Origin: Conchocele bisecta
Taxonomy: Eukaryota > Mollusca > Bivalvia > Lucinida > Thyasiridae
Reading direction: 5' to 3'
NCBI GenBank assembly: GCA_029237695.1
Contig: JAQRGA010000065.1
Span: 62,001-126,000 of the forward strand
DNA length: 64,000 bases
Positions within the stretch are counted from its first letter, which is position 1. The number at the start of each line of letters is the position of its first letter. Shown one piece after another: positions 58,405 to 64,000 of the stretch. A program made the translations under genes and the position numbers. The notes under the pieces are model-generated. The model made no database searches. It had not been told where the DNA came from and was given only the letters and a program-made list of their open reading frames with translations.

Positions 58405-58411
58405 TATAAAA
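58405..58411 (+). promoter_or_regulatory. Probable TATA box of FMO copy 4
   Basis: TATAAAA in GACCGATATAAAATACATG, at the position matching TATAAATA of copy 3, 52-58 bp before the conserved donor. Confidence 0.6.
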
Positions 58412-58433
58412 TACATGTTAATTTTTCACTAGT

Positions 58434-58462
58434 AGATCATTTTCAGGGATCGACATTCTCTG
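58434..58462 (+). other. Probable non-coding first exon of FMO copy 4 (start approximate)
   Basis: GATCATTTTCAGGGATCGAC ATTCTCTG then GTAAGT at 58463. The acceptor-like CATATTACAG precedes the coding exon at 59441. Same inference as for copy 3. Confidence 0.5.
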
Positions 58463-58611
58463 GTAAGTATAATAATATAATAATAATAATAATAATAATA
58501 ATAGCATGAGGAAAATGCTAATAAGTCTAACTTCACGAATTGAGAAAATATTCTTATTAATGTATACTATATCGTCTATGTATGTTATATATGATACATT
58601 AGTGTATACGC

Positions 58612-59075
58612 AGGTGCGGATCGAGGTGGGGTGTGTTTGGGCGCCCCTCTAAAACTGGTCGAGTTTAGATTTTGTTCACGTAGAAAGATCTGATTATTTC
58701 CTTATTTCTCTCCCAAAGTGGATGTTGTTACCACTCAGTTGAAGCGTCTCGTCGAGACGGTTAAACTGAGTGGTAACAACATATAGTTCTGATGAGAAAT
58801 AAGAAAATAAATTCAGAAAATCTCATCGAGACGGTTCAACTGAGTGGTAACAACATATACTTCTGATGAGAAATAAGAAAACAAATTCAGAACATCTCGT
58901 CGAGACGGTTCAACTGAGTGGTAACAACATATACCTTTGATGAGTCTTTGAGAAATAAGAAAAAATGCAGAAAATAATCAGAATTTTATGAAAGTTGATC
59001 ATATGTGTCTCATTTGTAATTCACGCCCCCTCTATACATAAATCCTGGATCCTCCCCTGATACGTGTAATACAAT
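58612..59075. mobile_element. GTGCGGATCGAGG / CCTGGATCCTCCCC element with nested hairpin C arrays
   Basis: Ends CAGGTGCGGATCGAGG and ATCCTGGATCCTCCCCTG are imperfect complements, like 9598-9962. Inside (58700-58960) is hairpin C (GCGTCTCGTCGAGACGG) followed by two further direct copies of its right arm (GAGACGGTTCAACTGAGTGG, then TAACAACATATA). Confidence 0.65.
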
Positions 59076-59449
59076 GTAAGTGTTAACGATTGGACTTTTT
59101 AATCATGAAAAATATACATTTCTCGAGTTTCTGTTGGCAACTTTTACAGTGTTTCTCCCTGTGAATACTGTACATGCATTTCAACTAAATTAATCGTTAC
59201 TGAAATAGGTTACACATTTTGTTGTTTCGTAGCTGAATTTCAATTTAAACTTGTGTGGTTTCTAATATTGACAACTATAGTGTTCGTCAATGTCTAGCTG
59301 TGGGTAAACGTTTGCCATGGCACGAGGGAACCATGTTGAATCCCAAGGCCGTAGGCCGCGGGTTCAAACAGTTCCCGAGGGCAACTATGTTGAAGCAAAA
59401 TAAAATAATCATAGTATGCATTTATATATTCATATTACAGATGCTTGTC

Positions 59450-62400
59450 ATGACCACCAAGCCAAGGGTGTGTTTGATAGGAGCGGGTGCGAGCGGCATC
59501 GCGTCTTTGTGCCAATGGAGTCACCTTATGTCAGAAGGTGTTGATGTCCCCGATGTCGTCTGTTACGAGAAACAGAAGACGGTTGGCGGCCAGTGGAATT
59601 TTACCTGGCGCATAGGTGATGTAAACCTCTCAGAAACCGTTCTGAATTACCTTATATAATCCATCTGGTACACATTTTTCATACAGATGTCATATTAAAG
59701 AACCTTGGCGTTTTCAATGGGTATTATGAGCTGGACCAAGCGTGTAAAAGACTGGACCATTTGGGCAGTCGGAGCACAACGCAAAGCATGGCAGTATAGT
59801 CTACACTATTTTACACAACATTAGGGGTACTGAGGAAATACTTAATTAACTAAAATTGTTTACAGTGAGTTGACAAGAGTTACTACATAACACTACGAAT
59901 AGCTTTAAAAGGTAAACAAAATAACATCAGCCGCATCCTCAAAATCGGAGAATCGACTAATATGACAACCGCACATATTCATATGCAGTGATTAGGTCGT
60001 ATTGGCAGGATATCAAAAATGTGTCACGGCACCATGTTTCAAGGCACATACGCACTGTGTTGACGGGATAAAATGCTACATTCTGCGACGTTCATGGTTG
60101 TATTGACTTTATCCCGTCAACACAGTGCGTATGTGCCATGAAACACGGTGCCGTGAAACATTTTTGATATCCTGTCAATACAATTTGGAGATGCGTCTGG
60201 GGTTATGTTTTTGCATTTTAAAGCTATTTCTAATACGGGATAAATAGAATAGAAGGTTAGTGCCGTGAATGGGAAAAATATCTGGCGCGGCACGGAAACG
60301 GGATGTGCTCGGCAGAGTCTCGCCCATCCCATTTCCTGAGCCTTGTCAGATATTTTTTCCCATTCACGGCACTAACTTACTATTCTCTATTTATCTTGTA
60401 ATTTCAATGATCTCCATTCAGTCTCACCGTCATCATCTCAATGGTCCCCAAAACAGCCAGTGTCGTCATGCAACCAACGTGCCTAGATGTTATTTCAGAC
60501 TTACTAGAGTATTGCTTTCATCAAGTGGTGTTAATATTTCCAAGCTCGTTGGTGCCAAAGTTAACGACACTATAGCCACTAATGTCGCAGTATAAACAAC
60601 GCCGTACAAACCAGGAACATCTCCCCAATGATTTATATGGTCGAACTGGTCATGGATTAGCTTGACAAATATGAACCATTCTTTGGTAGGTTATATACGA
60701 ATATGTGATTTATGGCGCGATATAAACTAGTTTAACATACCAGTATGCAGAGTTACCCACTGACCGTTCCAAGTTTGTACCCTTGCCGCGCCGCTTGCTT
60801 CGTTAAGTATATAAGTATATTCATTTCTCCTGGGAACATTGTTTTTGGGTGCTGGGGAAGGGGGGGGGGGGGATTCAATAGCGTTTCTATGACGTTCCTA
60901 TTATACAACATAATGGTTGAACGTTTACTACATTAGGTACTGACGAAAACGGTGAACCCGTTCACAGCAGTGTCTACCGTCATATGCGCACTAACAACCC
61001 AAAGGAAGCGATGGAGTCGCCGGACTACACGTTCGATCAGCACTTTGGCCGGGCGACACCGTCTTTTTTAACGTCCACCATGATGAAAGACTACCTGCAT
61101 GGTAAGTATTGGATTAGCTTCGCCAGTCCATATTCCCACATCTATATCCTAACCATCTTGGAAATGCGGTTTAATTAGTTCCGGTATTTACGGTAGTGAT
61201 ATGCTGTTCCACTTCCAATGCAACTATCACTCTCATTGGACACACATTAATGCTGGTGTGCCGCACGGTTCAATCTTAGACCCATCTTATTTCGTATCTA
61301 TATCAATGACATAGTCAATGAAATTCAGTCTAATATTAGACTATTCGCTGACGACACAAGTTTATCTTCCATAGTCGACAACCCAATCACTGCTTCACGC
61401 ATTCTAAACTCTAACCTTGATAACATACATAAGTGGTCGAATAACTGGCTTGTATATTTTAACCCATATAAAACAGAAACGTTGATATCCAGAAACAAAA
61501 TGAACGACTACATCCTCCCGATATGAATAATAGCGTAATTAAACATTTAAGTTGAGTCACATAAAAACCTAGGTGTCGTATTCTCAGACACTGGTAAATG
61601 GCAGCCACACATTTCATCAGTCAACAGTCGTGTGTGGCAACGTATTGGGATGCTTCGCTAATTAAAATGTTCACTATATAGAACATCCTTAGAAAATGCA
61701 CACGCATAGAGCAGACCGTGGCTGAGGGGTAACACCGTCGGACTGTCACGCTGTGACCTGGGTTCGATTCAGGGTTCAGTTCTAGGGCGTCAGTATTTCT
61801 GAGATACTTTGCATTTCCTGCTCTACTAGTCCTTTCGGATGGAATTTTAAACGCCGGTCCTGTATATTAGATTTGAAGGAGTCTGGGCACATTAAAGAAC
61901 CAGAGAGACTATTATAATAAGAGCTAGGCCCCCATGTGGCCGATTTCCTCTGTATCTACCTCTCCTTTCTTGGGAGACGACATGCAAGATCATCGAGACA
62001 GTGCCGTCGTTAAATCCAAGCATTTACATTTACAAACGCATACGTCTTTTACATACGCCCCTTGCTCGACTATAACGACAGTACTTCGGGATACTAGTTC
62101 AATAGAATTAAAGAATGAGATAGAATCAATCCAACTTGAGGCCGCACGAATTATTACTGGAGCCACAAAACTTTACAATTTAGACAAAATATATGCAGAA
62201 ACAAAATGGGAAAACCTCGAAAAACGAATAAAAAAAAATGAAATAATTATATTCCACAAAATTAAGAACATGACACCACCTTATCTAACCAACTTATGCT
62301 CGGAGTAAAAAATCCAACAATTGACTCTCGTACTAAAAGTTATCATTTCTTCCATCTACCATAAAATAATGGAATTCCTTACCCTTGAATCCAAGACATA

Positions 62401-63938
62401 GTCCTACATTGAATTCATTCAAACATACACTAAATGCTAACATTCGTAAGCCACTATCCCATTACGCATCTGGCGACTGGCTAGGGTGCTGAACTTCGAC
62501 TTATTCCTAAAATCAATACTCAATAGTGCAGCATGCAATCGAGGATGCACACCACTACATTATCTCATGTCCGCATTACACCAATCAAATACAACGATAT
62601 TAATCATCGCTGCCTTGTCTCAATAATCTAATTTATGGTAGCGATTTCTTAAGCGATAATGAAAACTGAAGCTGGCGGGTTATCTCCTCGTTCGTGTAGA
62701 GGGAACCGTGCTACATTACATGCCCCGATCACAACTGCTGCTAGTCCAAATATAGCAACCACGACACCCGTTGTCACTTTCGCACCGTCACAGCAACTGC
62801 TAAGAACAACAATGAGATAAGCACACAGTTGCATAAAGAAGCGTTTGAAAGGAGTTATCATTTCTTCATTGTAGGTCGACTAGTGAGCAAGCCCGGTGAC
62901 CTTATGCAGTATATTCAGTTTAACACGGCGGTGAAGAGGGTCTCCTATGACGATGCTACATACCTATTTACCGTGACAGTACGGGATTATACCAACGATA
63001 CGGTGACGTCATCAACCTTCAGTCACGTGATAGTTGCCACTGGAGTAAGATGCACGCCGAATTACCCAGAATATCCCGGGTTCGCGTCGTTTCCGGGGAG
63101 ACTTCTCCACGCGCATGACTTCAAGGACGGGAAGCAGTTTCGCGATCAGCGAGTTCTCATAGTCGGGTCTAGATACACGGCAGAAGATCAGGCCCTGCAT
63201 CTGCATAAATATGGGGCTAACCACGTCATCATCAGCTATAGGACGTGTTCGTCCGGAGTCAAATACCCAAGCAGAGTTGAGGAACGGCCCCATATCGAGC
63301 GAGTCGATAATAAAACAGTCCACTTCATTGACGGTACTACGGCCGATGTCGACACAATCATCCTCGCCACCGGATACCTTCTAGACTTTCCCTTCCTAGA
63401 CGACGATCTCAGAATCGACCCGAGCACACCACTTTCCTGGTACCCAGAAATGTACAAAATCACGCTGTGGACAGAGGGAGGGAACAACAAGCTGTTTTAT
63501 TCCAGCGCATGGGACACTATCTATTCGTGTGTTATTTACGATCCGCAGGCGCTTTGGATCTGGAAGGTCATTTTGGGTATGATCACATTACCGGCCAAGG
63601 ACGCCATGCTTGCTGATATCGCGTCCTGGTTGGCCAAGCTAAAACAGCAGGAGCCATTCACAGACGTGAAAGATGTGGTTACTTTCCAGTCAGCGTTCAT
63701 GGACGATTTCTGTGCGGAGACTGGGTACGAGCGGGTGAATCTGAAGACAGATCCTGTCATGAAGGCCGCCATGGACGGTCGATGGAAAGATCTATCGTCA
63801 TACAAAGATGATTCATTTACTTCACCGCAATCGGGCGGGAAGCCTCTCGTGACACCAAAACCCTGGATGGAAGACGTCGATGATGAATTCGAACAAGAGT
63901 TTACCGCCTTTATCAAATACAAAGATGTGGCCTGCTGA
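59450..63938 (+). CDS. Flavin-dependent monooxygenase, trimethylamine monooxygenase-like, copy 4 (intact, 3 coding exons)
   Basis: Coding exons 59450-59615, 60937-61101 and 62875-63938 have exactly the sizes and phases of copy 3 and encode 464 residues. The motifs are all kept: GAGASG (11-16), VGGQW (45-49), DENGEPVHSSVYRHM (58-72), FPGRLLHAHDF (183-193), GSRYTA (208-213), LATGY (274-278). Differences from copy 3 are scattered substitutions, many of them conservative (for example NNPKE for NTPKE, and YLFTVTV for DMFTVTV). An in-frame ATG also exists at 59441, directly after the acceptor-like ATTACAG. I chose 59450 because copy 3 has ACG at the earlier position. The role is presumably the same N- or S-oxygenation as copy 3. 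The 3' UTR runs out of the window. Confidence 0.93.
59616..60936. other. Intron 1 of FMO copy 4, carrying hairpin elements
   Basis: 1321 bp, twice the length of its counterpart in copy 3. It contains a partial hairpin A (59962-60073), the composite A+B (60108-60386) and a short G run (60851-60872). Confidence 0.75.
60108..60386. repeat. Composite hairpin A+B
   Basis: Hairpin A 60108-60244 (TTTATCCCGTCAACAC at the left end) is joined to hairpin B 60246-60386 (AGAATAGAAGGTTAGTGCCG and complement) by the same junction as the other composites. Confidence 0.88.
61205..62590 (+). mobile_element. Non-LTR retrotransposon (LINE) fragment, RT to C-terminal part, in intron 2 of FMO copy 4
   Basis: Translation, with several frameshifts, shows a reverse-transcriptase core: GVPHGSIL (about 61257), YINDIV, then LFADDTSL (about 61340-61365). 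The typical downstream LGVVFSDTGKW and HISSVNSR follow. After the nested SINE come YIRPLLDY and LKNEIESIQLEAARIITGAT, then LEKRIKKNEI. This is a C-terminal fragment of a jockey/CR1-like LINE. The 5' part (endonuclease) is absent. It is decayed and inactive, and the same intron of copy 3 lacks it. Confidence 0.85.
61709..62035 (+). mobile_element. tRNA-derived SINE nested in the LINE, with target-site duplication
   Basis: The head has a box-A-like GTGGCTGAGGGGTAAC, a GGACTGTCACG anticodon-arm-like stretch resembling tRNA-Asp, and box B GGTTCGATTC (61761-61770). The tail ends GTCGTTAAATCCAAGC. ACGCATA flanks it on both sides (61702-61708 and 62036-62042). Deleting the SINE and one duplication would make the LINE frame continuous into YIRPLLDY, which confirms the order of events. 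Confidence 0.88.
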
Positions 63939-64000
63939 ACATTGAACTTTGCTATACGGGTTAGCTACTGGACCACTACAAGTGCAATCGCAAAAACGAA

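Larger units (their letters stand above)
54890..63960 (+). repeat. Tandem segmental duplication, unit B (contains FMO copy 4)
   Basis: Counterpart of unit A at 45840-53955. It lacks the 299-bp element and the VNTR expansion. It gains the 55265-56640 array, hairpins A/B at 57480-57930 and 59990-60386, the nested element at 58612-59075, and the LINE/SINE in intron 2. Confidence 0.85.

Overview
The window is animal nuclear DNA, most likely from a marine bivalve mollusc (inference). It has spliced genes with GT-AG introns, tRNA-derived SINEs with the 'gctgggacgttaaac' and 'cgtcgttaaat' type tails, a non-LTR retrotransposon fragment, very many short hairpin elements, long poly-G/poly-C tracts and (TCCG)n-bearing repeats. 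There is no sign of bacterial operons, CRISPR or phage. Species-level assignment is not possible from the sequence alone.

The only convincing host genes form a cluster of flavin-containing monooxygenases of the trimethylamine-monooxygenase (Tmm-like) type. There are four copies in two opposed pairs. On the minus strand, copy 1 (22291-24298, two exons left, many frameshifts) and copy 2 (30955-34842, three exons, two single-base frameshifts) are broken. On the plus strand, copy 3 (50400-53701) and copy 4 (59450-63938) are intact. Both have coding exons of 166, 165 and 1064 nt and encode 464 residues. Copies 3 and 4 lie in a roughly 9-kb tandem duplication (about 45.84-53.95 kb and 54.89-63.96 kb). 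It includes a conserved TATA box and a splice donor that point to a short non-coding first exon 0.99-1.8 kb before the ATG. The two copies differ by later insertions: a 299-bp TACGG/CCGTA element and a promoter minisatellite in copy 3, and a LINE fragment with a nested SINE in intron 2 of copy 4.

The left end (2-4515) is a frameshifted relic of a multi-domain metazoan gene of unknown function. It carries EEAD, DTD and GCDTTS motifs spaced like the acidic residues of FEN/XPG nucleases.

Most of the rest (4.5-22 kb and 24.3-45.8 kb, plus introns) is repeat. It includes a 101-bp satellite-like array (12519-13730), several ~170-bp degenerate tandem arrays, and AATT-centred 20-22-bp foldback arrays. 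There are at least ten families of near-palindromic MITE-like hairpins (two of them repeatedly found fused together) and homopolymer G/C tracts up to about 125 nt. The most interesting leads are four: the asymmetric life and death of the FMO copies, the promoter VNTR, a mobile-element family whose termini are shared while the internal 20-bp repeats differ, and the recurrent composite hairpin.
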